Positions 18,184 to 28,000 of a stretch of 49,866 nt of DNA are shown one piece after another (positions within the stretch are counted from its first letter, which is position 1; each line of letters starts with the position of its first letter). The DNA lies in assembly GCA_016713275.1 (NCBI GenBank), contig JADJPL010000024.1, forward strand, positions 1-49,866, in the 5' to 3' direction. A program made the translations under genes and the position numbers. Origin of the DNA: Haliscomenobacter sp. GTDB lineage: Bacteria; Bacteroidota; Bacteroidia; Chitinophagales; Saprospiraceae. A model generated the notes under the pieces. The model was not told the origin of the DNA. It ran no database searches and was given only the letters and a program-made list of their open reading frames with translations.

Positions 18184-21033
18184 ATGTTCCGGAAAGGTTT
18201 TTCTTTATTGTTTTGGACCCTCTTTGCGGTATTCGGGTTCACCCATTTCGCACAGGCGCAATCGGCGGTGTATACCGAACCTGCTTTCCCCAGAACCGGC
18301 CAGCCGGTGACGGTTTATTTTGATGCGCGCTTTGGCACGGGCGGGCTGAAGGACTGCAACTGTACCGTCTATGTGCATACCGGGTTAATCACCGACCAGA
18401 GCAGTCAGACGAGCGATTGGAAATTCGTATTCACCCAGTGGGGGATAGCCAATTCGGCTTGGGCGATGACGCCCGTTGCCGGCCGAACCAACCTCTATAA
18501 GTTCGAGATCAAACCGGATATCCACACCTGTACGGCGCGCCGCTGAGCACGGTAATCAAAAAGCTGGCGTTTGTTTTCCGGAATGCTGCCGGGAATAAAG
18601 AAGGGAAGGACACCGGCGGAAAGGATTTCTTTCTGGATGTGTTCTCTTCCAGCGGCCTCGTGACCAGCATGATCACCCCGGCGGCGGGAAGCAACCTGGT
18701 TACGCAGAAGGGAAATACCATCCCGTTCCAGGGCAGGTCCTCCGATACTGCCACCCTGTCGCTGATCGACAATGGGGTGGTATTGAAATCAGTGGTGGGC
18801 ACTGCCCTGGACTACACGATCGGGGTCGTGGCTTCCGGAGACCACCTGGTGGAGTTTGTCGCCGAACGTGGCGCCGAGCGGGTGGTGACCAGCTTCCGCT
18901 ATGTGGTCATCGTCAACCGGCCCGCTCAGGACCCTCCGCCGGGAACCAAAGCGGGTATTACCCGGACAGGAGCGAACAGCCTGCGCCTGGCGGTGTATGC
19001 GCCGAACAAACCGGCCATTTTTGTCACCGGAAATTTCAACAACTGGTCGCTTAGCGACACCTTTCTCATGAACCGAAGCGTGGACGGCGCCTTGCACTGG
19101 ATGGATATTCAGGGCGTCCCCGAAGACCAATCGCTTTTCTTCCAGTATGTGATTGAAAATGGACGGCGCATGGGAGATCCTTACAGCGAGTTGGTGCTCG
19201 ATCCGTTCAACGACCGCTACATCTCCACCGAAACGTTTCCCAATTTGCCTGCCTATCCCGCCGGCAAAGCCCAGGGAACGGTTACCTGGGTGCGCCCCAA
19301 ACCGGCGTACAACTGGAAAGTGACGGATTTCCAGAAGCCGGCTAAAGGAAATCTCGTCGTGTACGAGCTGCTCCTGCGGGATTTCATCGCCCGGCACGAC
19401 TACCAAACCCTGAAGGATACATTGGATTATTTGCAGCGGCTGGGAGTGACCGCTATCGAACTCATGCCGGTAAATGAATTCGAAGGCAACGAGTCGTGGG
19501 GGTATAACCCGTCTTACCACATGGCTCTGGATAAGTACTACGGCACGCCCGAAGCGTTCAAAGCCTTTGTCGACGCCTGCCACGAGCGCGGGATGGCCGT
19601 AATTCTGGACGTGGTGTACAACCACGCGTTTGATCAAAGCCCGCTAGCCCAACTGTATTGGGACGAAACCAACAGAAGACCGTCCGTCGATAACCCCTGG
19701 CTCAACCCACGCCAAGCATGATTTCAACGTGGGCCACGATTTTAACCATGAAAGCCCGGCTACCCGCGAATTCGTCAAGCGGGTGCTGCGGTATTGGCAG
19801 CAGGAGTACCGGGTTGACGGGTTTCGATTCGACCTTTCCAAAGGATTTACCCAAAAACAGACCTCGGGCAACTCGGGTTTGTTTGCCCAACTGGACCCCA
19901 CCCGGGTAGCTATTTTGAAAGACTATGCCAACTATATCTGGGAAACCGATCCCAAGGCCTACGTGATTATGGAGCATTTTGCCGAAAACGCCGAAGGAAA
20001 CCGAACTGGTAAGTGCCGGGATGATGGTATGGAACAACCTGAACCACGATTTCCTGGAATCCGGCATGGGATTCTCCAACAACCTGTCCGGACTGGACTA
20101 CCGCACCCGGGGATGGTCGGCGCCGGGAACGATGTCTTATGGAGAAAGCCATGACGAGGAACGGATGATGTATAAAAAACTCAATTTCGGCAACCAGTCT
20201 CCCGATGGTACCTATCGGATGAAAGACCAAGCAACCGCCCTGGCCCGCCAGGAATTGTCCATGGTCTTCCTGCTTGCCGTCCCCGGCCCGCGCATGATCT
20301 GGCAGTTTGGCGAGCTGGGGTACGACTACTCCATCAACACCTGCGGCGACGGGACCGTCAACGGGTGCCGGCTGGCGAATAAACCGGTGCGCTGGGATTA
20401 CCGCAACGATCCCTTAAGGCAACGGGTCTACGACATCACCCGGGCCATGCTGGATCTTCGGAAGACCTATTCTGTATTTCAAACCACCGACTTCCGGACT
20501 GACCTGGGGGATTCCTACCTTAAATCCGCTGTGCTCCGGGGAACGGAATTCGACGTCGCCCTTGCAGGCAACTTTGGGGTCACCGCCGCCAATATCCCGG
20601 TGTCTATGGCCGGGGTAACCAAACTGTACGAATATTTCACGGGCGACAGCATCACCGTAACCGGGGGCAGCTTCACCCTGAATTACCTGCCCGGTCAGTA
20701 CCGGTTATTTACCACCAAACGCCTGCCTCCTCCGGTCATGGGATCGCTGGTCACCGGGGTGCGGGACAGACGCCCCCAGCAATATGCGATGGAAGCCTAT
20801 CCCAATCCGGTAGACGAGCTCCTGGAAGTGCGGTTTACTGCCCCGCCAGCGGCTGGTACAAAGGCGAGATCTATGATTTGATGGGTAAACAGGTCGCCAC
20901 CTTGTTCGACGGCTACCTCCCCGCCGGGGAACACTGGTCGGAATGGAACAGCCGCGAAACCGCCCCGGGAACCTACCTGCTGCGCATCCAGGGCGAAAAA
21001 GGCCAAAGCGCCCGGCTGGTTGTGGTGCAGTGA
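18184..21033 (+). pseudogene. Secreted GH13 alpha-amylase-family protein with T9SS sorting domain, multiple frameshifts
   Basis: About 950 residues when the frames are joined. A signal peptide starts at 18184 (MFRKGFSLLFWTLF...AQAQ). Then come starch-binding/E-set-like beta domains, a CBM48-like segment (IFVTGNFNNWSLSDTF), and the GH13 barrel with region I DVVYNHAFDQ, nucleophile GFRFDLSKG, acid/base YVIMEHF and transition-state Asp SHDEER. The C-terminal domain runs from YPNPVDELLEVRF to GTYLLRIQGEKG, a type IX secretion (Por) sorting domain, so the protein should be exported across the outer membrane. Frames break near 18530 (missing C), 19700-19712 (missing C and A), 19992 (extra G) and 20842 (missing C). 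Catalytic residues are intact; indel error is likely. It acts on alpha-glucans by family. Confidence 0.82.
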
Positions 21034-21367
21034 AATGGTTCGGGGGGGGGGGGGGGGGGGAGGGGGGGGGGGGGGAGGCGGTTTAAGGCTGATTTTAAAG
21101 GAATACGCTGTCCTCCCGGGGCTAATCTGGTAGTTTCACGGCTCGGAGGTGCCCAGCCAGGCCGGGAAACGCCATTCCCGTTCGAAGCAGGGGAAAGGAG
21201 CGTTCGGTTGAGCCCAGCGAGGGCGCCGTTTGGGCGAGCACAAACCAGGCCGGGGCAAAACGGAAGGGGACTGCCAAGTTGGAAAAACACAGTGCTTAGG
21301 GGGGCAGGGGGGGACAAGCAGAACACATTGGAAGACCTGCTCCAGCCCCAAACCCAAAACCTAAAAC
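21034..21367. repeat. Poly-G tract and diverged dispersed repeat
   Basis: No gene. Positions 21040-21077 are two long G runs separated by a single A, similar to the tract at 4009-4160. Positions about 21150-21280 resemble, loosely, parts of the composite repeats at 10700 and 23440 (GGGCGAGCA, GGCCGGGGCAAAACGGAAG). Confidence 0.6.
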
Positions 21368-22922
21368 ATGACCAACAAACGCCTCTTTTTTACTCGCCAT
21401 CCTGGCCTTCCTGGCCCTGAGCTGGACCGGTTCCGGCACGAAGGAGAACCCGGCTAAAACCCGGCCGAACCTTATTCTCATCCTGGCCGACGACCTGGGG
21501 TGTGGGGAATTGGGCTGCTACGGCCAGCAAACCATCGAAACGCCCCACCTCGATGCGTTGGCCTCGAGGGGTATGCGGTTCACCCAGTTTTATTCGGGCT
21601 CGGCGGTGTGCGCTCCGGCGCGCTGCGCGTTGCTCACGGGGCTGCACATGGGGCACGCCTATATTCGGGGTAACGACGAATGGGGCGACCGGGGAGACGT
21701 GTGGAACTACGCCAAAGGCGCCCAGGACCCGAATCTGGAAGGGCAGCGCCCCTTGCCCGCCAATACCTTGACGTTGGGAAAGGTCCTTCAGCAGGCGGGA
21801 TATACCACTGCCTGTGTCGGCAAATGGGGGCTCGGAGCGCCGCTATCCGAAGGAAAGCCCAACGCCCAAGGCTTTGATTTCTTCTTTGGGTACAATTGCC
21901 AGCGCCAGGCGCATAACCTGTATCCCCCGTTCCAGTGGAAAAATGAAGAAAAAGTGGCTCTGGACAACGCGATCGTGGCGCCGGGAACGAAGCTGGCTGC
22001 CGGGGCGGATTCGCTGCTGGAAGCCAGTTATGCCGCTTTCCAGGGCAAGGAGTATGCCCCCGACGTGCAATTGAAAGAGGCCCTGGGCTTTATCCGGCAA
22101 CAGGCTTCCCAAGGTCCTTTTTTCTTGTATTTCGCTTCGCCATTGCCCCATGTCGCCCTCCAGGCCCGCGGCCCCTGGGTGGCGCACTACCGGCAGAAAC
22201 TGGGTCCTGAGCCGCCTTATCTGGGCCAACAAGGGTATTTGCCCAACCGCACGCCGATGGCCACCTATGCAGCAATGATTAGTATGCTTGATGAACAAGT
22301 TGGGGCGATCGTAGAAGCATTGAAAAAATCGGGGATCGACAAAAATACCCTGCTGGTATTTACCAGCGATAATGGCCCCTCCTACGCCGGCGGGGTCGAT
22401 CCGGAACGGTTCCGGAGCGCGGGGCCTTTCCCCGCGGAATACGGCCAGGGAAAAGGCTTTTTGTACGAGGGCGGGATCCGGGTTCCGATGATTGCCGCCT
22501 GGCCTGGAAAAATTAAAGCGGCAACGGTCAACGATACCCCCGCCGCCTTGTGGGACGTGATGCCCACCTTTTGCAGCGTTGCCGGAGTTTCCGCCCCACC
22601 GGGACTGGATGGAACCAGTTTACGGCCAGCGCTGGTGGGGAAGAAAAAAATCCCGCAACGGCCTTACCTTTATTGGGAGTTTCCGGAATACGGGGGGCAG
22701 CAAGCCGTGCGCAAAGGCCCCTGGAAAGCCCTGCGCCTGGATATGCAGAAAGGAAACCGCACGACGATGCTGTTTAACCTGGACGAGGATATCCGGGAGC
22801 AAACGGATGTGGCGGCGAAGTACCCCCATATCGTCCGCGAACTGGAAGCCATCATGGATGCCGAACACCGCCAGGCAGAAATCCCCCGCTTCCGGATCAA
22901 AGCCCTGGATGATGGGCGGTAG
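21368..22922 (+). CDS. Secreted S1-family sulfatase (arylsulfatase-like), frameshift in the signal peptide
   Basis: Formylglycine-dependent sulfatase of about 515 residues that hydrolyses sulfate esters, usually on glycans in this phylum. The frame is open from about 21372 to 22922. The metal-binding LILILADDLGCGELGCYG and the activation motif C-A-P-A-R (codon of the Cys at 21609-21611, in SGSAVCAPARCALLTG) are present, as are the later VFTSDNGPSYAGG and GKIKAATVNDTPAALWDV segments. The natural start appears to be the ATG at 21368. The six-T run at 21386-21391 must lose one T to give MTNKRLFLLAILAFLALS, a good signal peptide. An anaerobic or FGE-type maturase must act elsewhere; none is in the window. 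Exact substrate unknown. Confidence 0.88.
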
Positions 22923-23809
22923 ACGGGGGGGCGGTAGACGGGGGACGGTGGACGGTGGACGGGAGACGGGAGATGGTGGACGGGAGACGGTGGACGGGAG
23001 ACGGGAGACGGGAGACGGTGGACGAGGGGATGGGAGACGCGGTGGACAGGGTGGATGGGAGAGGGATGGGAGACGGGGAGACGGTGGACGGTGGACGGGG
23101 TAGAGGCGGAGCCTCCGGGAGGTACAAGGCACGAGGCTGGAGCCTCGCGCCAGTAGGAGGAGGCTGGAGCTTCGCGCCAGTAGGACGAGGCGTAGGAACG
23201 GTAACAACACAAACCATCGCCCTCCGCAGCCCGGAGCCCGAGGGAAACGCCACGAAGCAACATTCCCCCTTTGAAGGGGGTTAGGGGGATGAAACGTCCG
23301 AAATGCTGGTTAAAGGTTTCATCCCCCCGGCCCCCTTCAAAGGGGGAGAAGGTTATGCCCAGGACACCGCAAGGACGTGCCGTTCAAAGCGGTTGAAGCC
23401 CATAAAGCGAAGGCGTTTGCCACGGAGTCCGCCAAAGGCGGAAAGGAGCGCCCTTTTTTTGGTTCTTTTTTTGGGCGAGCAAAAAAAGAACAAACCCCGA
23501 GGCCGGGGGGCAAAACGGAAGCTAGACTGCATCAAACAATGGTTCAGGAAAAAACACTACAAGATTAGCTTCAAAGGGGGAGAAGGTTATGCCCTGGATA
23601 CCGCAAGGACGTGCCATTCCAAGCGGTTGAAGCCCATAAAGCGAAGGCGTTTGCCACGGAGTCCGCCAAAGGCGGAAAGGAGCGCCCTTTTTTGGTTCTT
23701 TTTTGGGCGAGCAAAAAGAACAAACCCCGAGGCCGGGGGGCAAAACAGCATGCCATGAACGGTAAACCAAGATAACGCGACTACGATTTTCCATCATAAC
23801 TATTGCCAT
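22923..23809. repeat. Repeat-dense spacer: GGAGACGGTGGACG array, hairpin repeat and two 180-bp direct repeats
   Basis: No gene. Positions 22926-23100 are a degenerate 7-bp-based array (GGAGACGG/TGGACGG). Positions 23104-23190 are GAGGCTCC/GCCTCG repeats. Positions 23219-23264 match 10615-10660. Positions 23265-23295 and 23316-23346 form the long hairpin also found at 1650-1731. Then two copies of a roughly 180-bp repeat lie at 23336-23519 and 23570-23749, nearly identical, differing mainly in the length of T and A runs. The open frames across these repeats are short-lived and not protein-like. Confidence 0.85.
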
Positions 23810-26104
23810 ATGCATCTGAAACCAGTGTTGTGGGTATTTGCTTTTTCTATGTGTACCTGGATAAACGCTTCAGGCCAATCCAGGCCGGGGCAGGAGGACC
23901 TGACCCAATACATCAACCCCTGGTGGACGGATTCGGAATTCAAACTTTCCAATGGGAATACGTATCCCGCCATCGCCCTGCCCTGGGGGATGAACTTCTG
24001 GACCCCGCAGACGGGAAAAATGGGCGACGGATGGGGCTATACCTACGACGCCTATAAAATCCGGGGGTTTAAGCAAACCCACCAGCCTTCTCCCTGGATC
24101 AACGATTATGCCGCTTTCGCCCTGATGCCGGTCACGGGCAAACTCCGGTTCAAAGAAGACGAACGGGCTTCCTGGTTTTCGCATAAACGCGAAACCGCCA
24201 AGCCGCATTACTATCAAGTCTATCTCGCCGACCACGACGTCTGGACGGAGATAACCCCCACCGCACGGGCGGCGTTTTTCCGCTTTACCTTTCCCCGAAC
24301 TGATTCCGCATTTATCCTGGTGGACGGGTTCTTTCAGGGAAGCGAAATTACGATCGATCCCGCCCGGCGCCGCATTACCGGCTATTGCCAGAACAACCAT
24401 GGCGGCGTTCCCGCCAATTTCCGCAACTATTTTGTCGCTTATTTCGACAAGCCCTTCACCGCAACCCACACCTGGAAGGATTCCCTGCTGATGCGGCATT
24501 CCCTGCAAAGCCAGGGCAACCACGCCGGGGGCATCCTTCAGTTTGCCACCCAGGCAGGGGAGAAGGTTCACGTTCGGGTAGCGTCTTCCTTTATCAGCCT
24601 GGAACAGGCGGAGCGCAACCTGCAGCAGGAGATCGGCAATGCCTCTTTCGACGAAATCAAATCCAGGGCCCAGGCAGCCTGGAACACCGAGTTGCAGCGC
24701 ATCCGGGTAGAAGGAGGAACCGTCGCTCAGAAAACGACCTTTTACACGGCGCTGTACCGGCTGTTGTTATTCCCCCGCCCGCTTCACGAGGTGAATGCCC
24801 GGGGCGAGATCGTCCATTACAGCCCGTACAACGGAAAGGTTCTGCCAGGGTATTTGTATACGGATAACGGATTCTGGGATACCTTCCGGGCGGTGTTCCC
24901 TTTCTTCAACGTCATGTACCGCGAGCGCAACAGCCAGATCATGCAGGGGCTGGTGAACACGTACAAGGAAAGCGGATGGCTGCCGGAATGGGCCAGCCCG
25001 GGCCACCGCGACTGCATGATCGGCTCGAATTCGGCTTCCCTTATTGCCGACGCCTACCTGAAAGGCATCCGGGGCTTTGATATCCAAACCCTTTACGAGG
25101 CTATTCTGAAAAACACCGAAAACGAAGGCCCCATGAGTTCCGTAGGCAGGTACGGCGTGGAATACTACAACCGGCTGGGGTACATTCCCTACAACGTGGG
25201 TATCCGCGAAAACACCGCCCGGACCCTGGAATACAGCTACGACGATTTTTGTATCTATCAACTGTCCAAAGCCCTGGACCGGCCCCAGGAGGAACAGGAC
25301 CGCTTCGCCCGACGGGCCCGGTTTTACCAGAACGTATTCGACCCGCAGACCCGTTTCATGCGCGGCAAAAACGCCGACGGTTCCTGGCAATCGCCTTTCC
25401 GCCCCGACAAGTGGGGCGACGCTTTTACCGAAGGCTCGTCCTGGCATTATACCTGGTCGGTGTTCCACGACCCGCTGGGCCTGATTACCCTGATGGGCGG
25501 CGACGCGGCGTTTATCTCCAAACTGGACTCGGTGTTCCTCGCGCCGCCAACGTTCGACGATTCCTATTACGGGTTTCCCATCCACGAGATCACCGAAATG
25601 GTGATCGCCGGCATGGGCCAGTACGCCCACGGCAACCAGCCCGTTCAGCACGCCGCCTACTTGTTTAATTACGCGGGCGCCCCGTGGAAAACCCAGCAGC
25701 GCGTGCGGGAGATCATGGACCTGCTGTACACCCCCAACCCGGACGGCCTTTGCGGAGATGAAGACAACGGCCAAACGTCGGCCTGGTACGTATTTTCTGC
25801 CATGGGTTTCTATCCCGTTTGCCCCGGCGTGAACGAGTATGCCCTGGGATCGCCGTTGTTTAAAAAAATAACCCTTACCCTGGAAAACGGGAAAACCTAT
25901 ACCATCGAAGCGCCTTCGAATGGCCCCAATACCCCGTATATCCAAAAAGCCGAGTGGAATGGCGCCCCTTACTCCCGGAATTTCCTCCGCTTTGAAGACC
26001 TCCTCGCCGGCGGCAAACTGGTGCTGACCATGGGGGATCAGCCCAATTCCCAGAGAGGGGTAGGGAAGGGGGACCGGCCGTTTTCTATGAGCAAAGGGGA
26101 GTGA
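23810..26104 (+). CDS. Secreted GH92 alpha-mannosidase
   Basis: A 764-residue calcium-dependent exo-alpha-mannosidase of glycoside hydrolase family 92 (often alpha-1,2). It starts MHLKPVLWVFAFSMCTWINA with a signal sequence ending near SGQ. The N-terminal beta-sandwich begins with the family stretch DLTQYINPWWTD...YPAIALPWGM. The (alpha/alpha)6 barrel has DNGFWDTFRAVFPFF, SGWLPEWASPGHRDCMIGSN and GLCGDEDNGQTSAWYVFSAM, which hold the conserved acidic residues. Length and segment order are normal and the gene is intact. It sits among other exported carbohydrate-active genes (sulfatase, esterase), suggesting glycan degradation, possibly of mannose-containing glycoproteins. Confidence 0.95.
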   Translation: MHLKPVLWVFAFSMCTWINASGQSRPGQEDLTQYINPWWTDSEFKLSNGNTYPAIALPWGMNFWTPQTGKMGDGWGYTYDAYKIRGFKQTHQPSPWINDYAAFALMPVTGKLRFKEDERASWFSHKRETAKPHYYQVYLADHDVWTEITPTARAAFFRFTFPRTDSAFILVDGFFQGSEITIDPARRRITGYCQNNHGGVPANFRNYFVAYFDKPFTATHTWKDSLLMRHSLQSQGNHAGGILQFATQAGEKVHVRVASSFISLEQAERNLQQEIGNASFDEIKSRAQAAWNTELQRIRVEGGTVAQKTTFYTALYRLLLFPRPLHEVNARGEIVHYSPYNGKVLPGYLYTDNGFWDTFRAVFPFFNVMYRERNSQIMQGLVNTYKESGWLPEWASPGHRDCMIGSNSASLIADAYLKGIRGFDIQTLYEAILKNTENEGPMSSVGRYGVEYYNRLGYIPYNVGIRENTARTLEYSYDDFCIYQLSKALDRPQEEQDRFARRARFYQNVFDPQTRFMRGKNADGSWQSPFRPDKWGDAFTEGSSWHYTWSVFHDPLGLITLMGGDAAFISKLDSVFLAPPTFDDSYYGFPIHEITEMVIAGMGQYAHGNQPVQHAAYLFNYAGAPWKTQQRVREIMDLLYTPNPDGLCGDEDNGQTSAWYVFSAMGFYPVCPGVNEYALGSPLFKKITLTLENGKTYTIEAPSNGPNTPYIQKAEWNGAPYSRNFLRFEDLLAGGKLVLTMGDQPNSQRGVGKGDRPFSMSKGE

Positions 26105-26340
26105 TTGGTGGTTGAGGTTGAAGTTGCGAGGTTGAGGTTGCGAGGTTGCGAGGTTGCGGGGTTGCGAGGTTGCGAGGAGGTTGCGAGGTTGCGAGGTTGC
26201 GAGGTTGCGAGGTTGCGAGGTTGCGAGGTTGCGAGGTTGCGAGGTTGCGAGGTTGCGAGGTTGCGAAGTTGCGAAGTTGCGAGGTTGCGAGGTTGCGAGG
26301 TTGCGAGGTTGCGAAGTTGCGGAGTTGCGAGGTGACGAAG
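26105..26340. repeat. GTTGCGAGG tandem array
   Basis: About 24 units of the 9-bp sequence GTTGCGAGG (with GTTGCGAAG variants) fill 26120-26337 between the mannosidase and esterase genes. Because the unit is a multiple of three, frames stay open through it and encode RGCEVA-type repeats, which I regard as meaningless. It is opposite in orientation to the array at 16448-16571. Confidence 0.9.
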
Positions 26341-26418
26341 AACCTGTTCGCTTTTTCATTCCTGTTTCCGACATTTGTTTCAGCAACTTGCATTTTCAGA
26401 TCGCGTAAAAATATCCCT

Positions 26419-27255
26419 ATGAAAGGTCCTTTTCGTTTTTGGCTGGTATGTTCTTTTTGCATTTCCCTTCTCCCAACGGCCCAAGCCGCCAGGGTCGATA
26501 CGGTGGATACGTTTAGTGCCGCTATGAACAAGACCATCAAAGCGGTGGTCATCACCCCGGCCAGCTATGACGGGGCGAAGGAGTTCCCGGTGGTTTACCT
26601 GCTTCATGGGTATAGCGGCAGTTACCGGGATTGGGTCCGGATGGCGAAAAATGTGGAAGGGTATGCCGATATGCTGAACATCCTGATCGTCTGCCCGGAC
26701 GGAGGGTATGGAAGCTGGTACTGGGATAGCCCGGCGGATCCCGCTTTTAAATACGAAACGTATGTAGTTGCTGAGCTGATTCCCTGGATCGACGGGCATT
26801 ACAAGACCGTAAAAGACAAAAAAGGCAGAGGGATTACGGGCCTGAGCATGGGCGGACACGGCGCCCTCTTTTTGGCGATTCGGCACCAGGACGTGTTTGG
26901 CGCCGCCGGAAGCATGAGCGGGGGCGTGGACATCCGGCCTTTCCCAAACAATTGGGATATGGCCAAACGGCTTGGCCCTTACGCGGAGTTCCCGGACCGA
27001 TGGGAGCAACTCACGGTAATGAACCAGCTTCATCTGCTAAAGCCCAATGCCCTGGCCCTCATCGTCGACTGCGGCACGGAGGATTTCTTTCTGAAAGTCA
27101 ACGAACGGCTGCATCAGGAGCTGCTGTATCGAAATATTCCTCATGATTATATCGTGCGCCCAGGCGCCCATAACTGGCCCTATTGGACAAATGCCGTTTC
27201 GTATCAGTTGCTGTTTATGTCCCATTTTTTTACGAAGGAACCTCCCGGGCGTTAA
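26419..27255 (+). CDS. Exported esterase (alpha/beta hydrolase, esterase-D/PF00756-like)
   Basis: A 278-residue serine esterase with signal peptide (MKGPFRFWLVCSFCISLLPT, then AQAA). The ATG at 26419 is chosen because upstream in-frame codons lie inside the 9-bp repeat array. The fold segments FPVVYLLHGYSGSYRDW (oxyanion region) and GLSMGGHGAL (nucleophile Ser) are clear; the acid is probably in DCGTEDFF and the His in PGAHNWPYW. The family includes acetyl-xylan and feruloyl esterases, S-formylglutathione hydrolases and mycolyltransferases. Export and neighbours favour a role in removing acyl groups from glycans; this is inference. Confidence 0.88.
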   Translation: MKGPFRFWLVCSFCISLLPTAQAARVDTVDTFSAAMNKTIKAVVITPASYDGAKEFPVVYLLHGYSGSYRDWVRMAKNVEGYADMLNILIVCPDGGYGSWYWDSPADPAFKYETYVVAELIPWIDGHYKTVKDKKGRGITGLSMGGHGALFLAIRHQDVFGAAGSMSGGVDIRPFPNNWDMAKRLGPYAEFPDRWEQLTVMNQLHLLKPNALALIVDCGTEDFFLKVNERLHQELLYRNIPHDYIVRPGAHNWPYWTNAVSYQLLFMSHFFTKEPPGR

Positions 27256-27376
27256 AACGATTTTCCCGGTAAAACGATGCCAAACGCGGCGGTTTAAAAA
27301 TTCAGACTTTTTGCCTGCAAACCGCTACTTTCTGTGTATTTTCATAGCGCCAATTACCTGACCAAACGAAAAACCA

Positions 27377-27973
27377 ATGAAACAGCTGCTCTTGTTTGGG
27401 GTGTTGTGGATGCTGGGAACCGGCGCATCCGCCCAGGGCTTTAAAAGCCTGTTCAACGGAAAAGACCTCCAGGGATGGATTCCTCATGGCGCCGAAAAAT
27501 GGTACGTCGAAAACAGGAACCTCATCTGTGCAAGCGGCCCCGAGAAAGGGTATGGGTACCTGTCTACCGACAAACACTACAAAAATTTCATTCTAGAACT
27601 GGAATTCAAGCTGGAAGCCAACGGCAACAGCGGCGTTTTTGTCCGGTCCGGCATCGAAGGCGCCAAGATCAGCGGCTGGCAGGTCGAGGTGGCGCCGCCC
27701 AATAAAAGCACGGGCGGCATCTACGAGTCCTATGGCCGCGGCTGGCTGATCAAACCCAAGCCCGAAGACGAAGCCATGCTCAAACCGGCAGATTGGAACA
27801 AGATGCGCATCCAACTGTCCGGCGAGGAAATTACCACCTGGCTGAACGGCCGGCAAATGGTCTACCTCAAAGACGAAAAGATCGGGAAAGGCGATGGGTT
27901 TATCGCCCTCCAGATTCACGACGGCGGCGGAATCAAAGTCCGCTGGCGGAAGATAAGGATCAAGGAATTGTAA
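27377..27973 (+). CDS. Exported DUF1080 protein (3-keto-disaccharide hydrolase domain)
   Basis: A 198-residue single-domain protein. Signal peptide MKQLLLFGVLWMLGTGASAQ, then the DUF1080 (concanavalin-like jelly roll) with its typical opening FKSLFNGKDLQGW and the segments NFILELEFKLEANGNSGVFVRSG, WNKMRIQLSGEEITTWLNG and GFIALQIHDGG. Members of this domain are reported to act as hydrolases or lyases on 3-keto-glycosides generated by Gfo/Idh/MocA oxidoreductases. Here the next gene (27 bp downstream) is such an oxidoreductase, and another DUF1080 gene follows it. Confidence 0.88.
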   Translation: MKQLLLFGVLWMLGTGASAQGFKSLFNGKDLQGWIPHGAEKWYVENRNLICASGPEKGYGYLSTDKHYKNFILELEFKLEANGNSGVFVRSGIEGAKISGWQVEVAPPNKSTGGIYESYGRGWLIKPKPEDEAMLKPADWNKMRIQLSGEEITTWLNGRQMVYLKDEKIGKGDGFIALQIHDGGGIKVRWRKIRIKEL

Positions 27974-28000
27974 AGGAAATTGGCAAAAAATATAGTTTTT

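Noticed and set aside
23303..23758. A 151-codon plus-strand frame with repeated KRLKPIKRRRLPRSPPK
   Set aside because: It is only the translation of the two 180-bp direct repeats; related sequence appears in non-coding spacers elsewhere.
24767..26386. A 539-codon minus-strand open frame
   Set aside because: It is antisense to the GH92 gene and begins in the 9-bp repeat array, which keeps frames open artificially.
26146..26418. N-terminal extension of the esterase through RGCEVA repeats
   Set aside because: The 9-bp repeat cannot introduce stops; the signal peptide at 26419 marks the real start.
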